Below are positions 5,708-5,791 of a DNA stretch of 5,791 bases, in pieces (positions within the stretch are counted from its first letter, which is position 1; each line of letters begins with the position of its first letter). The stretch covers positions 71,904 to 77,694 of the forward strand of contig NYWC01000008.1 in NCBI GenBank assembly GCA_002684935.1. Direction: 5' to 3'. The notes beneath the pieces are model-generated. The model saw only the letters and a list, made by a program, of their open reading frames with translations. It had not been told where the DNA came from and searched no databases. A program made the translations under genes and the position numbers. This stretch comes from Gammaproteobacteria bacterium. Its GTDB lineage: Bacteria; Pseudomonadota; Gammaproteobacteria; Pseudomonadales; Pseudohongiellaceae.

Positions 5708-5791
5708 TTCAGCTCTGCTTTTAGGTCTGTTTCTGAATTTTCACTGTCAGTGTTGGTCGGAATTTTCCTATTGAGAATCAATAATTTAGGC
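5704..5791 (-). CDS. C-terminal end of an upstream gene, possibly sortase or another pds member
   Basis: Only one minus-strand frame is open from the right edge; it encodes 28 residues (PKLLILNRKI..., ending DLKAELK) and stops in TGA, overlapping the regulator ATG by four bases (ATGA). The tail is polar and acidic and has no recognisable motif. The four-base overlap, together with the absence of any promoter-like spacer before the regulator, argues that this is the real 3' end of the preceding operon gene. In pds loci the gene next to the regulator is often the class GN sortase, but the visible residues neither confirm nor exclude this. Confidence 0.5.
   Translation of the reverse strand, partial: PKLLILNRKIPTNTDSENSETDLKAELK

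Overview
This window looks like a piece of a gammaproteobacterial chromosome, probably from a marine or other aquatic lineage. That rests on three things: a nudF–DUF1249 pair in the order known from Escherichia coli (nudF-yqiB-cpdA) and Pseudomonas; parvulin, arsenate reductase and DUF2889 proteins of proteobacterial type; and a two-component pair matching the regulators of the 'proteobacterial dedicated sortase' (pds, formerly 'marine sortase') system. Base composition is moderate, and I see no transposase, tRNA, rRNA, CRISPR array or phage gene.

Left part (about 1-1926, all minus strand). A compact cluster reads right to left: ppiC-type parvulin, thioredoxin-type arsenate reductase/LMW-phosphatase-fold protein, NudF ADP-ribose pyrophosphatase, and a DUF1249 (YqiB-like) gene cut off at the left edge. 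The first three are separated by 2 and 0 bases, so they are very likely one transcript. Between nudF and DUF1249 lie 227 bases with no stop codon in the DUF1249 frame, so the true start of the DUF1249 gene is uncertain. By analogy, cpdA would be expected beyond the left edge.

Middle (1927-2127). A divergent intergenic region separates ppiC from a plus-strand DUF2889 gene (2128-2727). It contains a perfect 13-base inverted repeat just upstream of ppiC and a consensus TATAAT box. The DUF2889 gene converges on the next operon with a single base between the two stop codons.

Right part (2729-5791, minus strand). A response regulator (5707-4973) is followed by a large membrane histidine kinase (4912-2729). 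I assign both to the dedicated sortase system. The kinase has two membrane helices around a roughly 395-residue periplasmic region, part of which resembles a CBM9/DOMON-type beta-sandwich. The last 28 codons of another minus-strand gene overlap the regulator start by ATGA at the right edge. In known pds loci this position is taken by the class GN sortase or another system member, but 28 residues are too few to identify it.

Working together: the regulator and kinase probably sense an envelope condition and control the sortase and its surface substrate, which would be encoded just past the right edge. The left cluster is housekeeping (protein folding, arsenate or redox metabolism, nucleotide clean-up) and has no evident link to the sortase system. 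The most unusual biology in the window is therefore the regulatory half of a sortase system in a Gram-negative bacterium, including the sensor fold and the stop-codon arrangement between its two genes.
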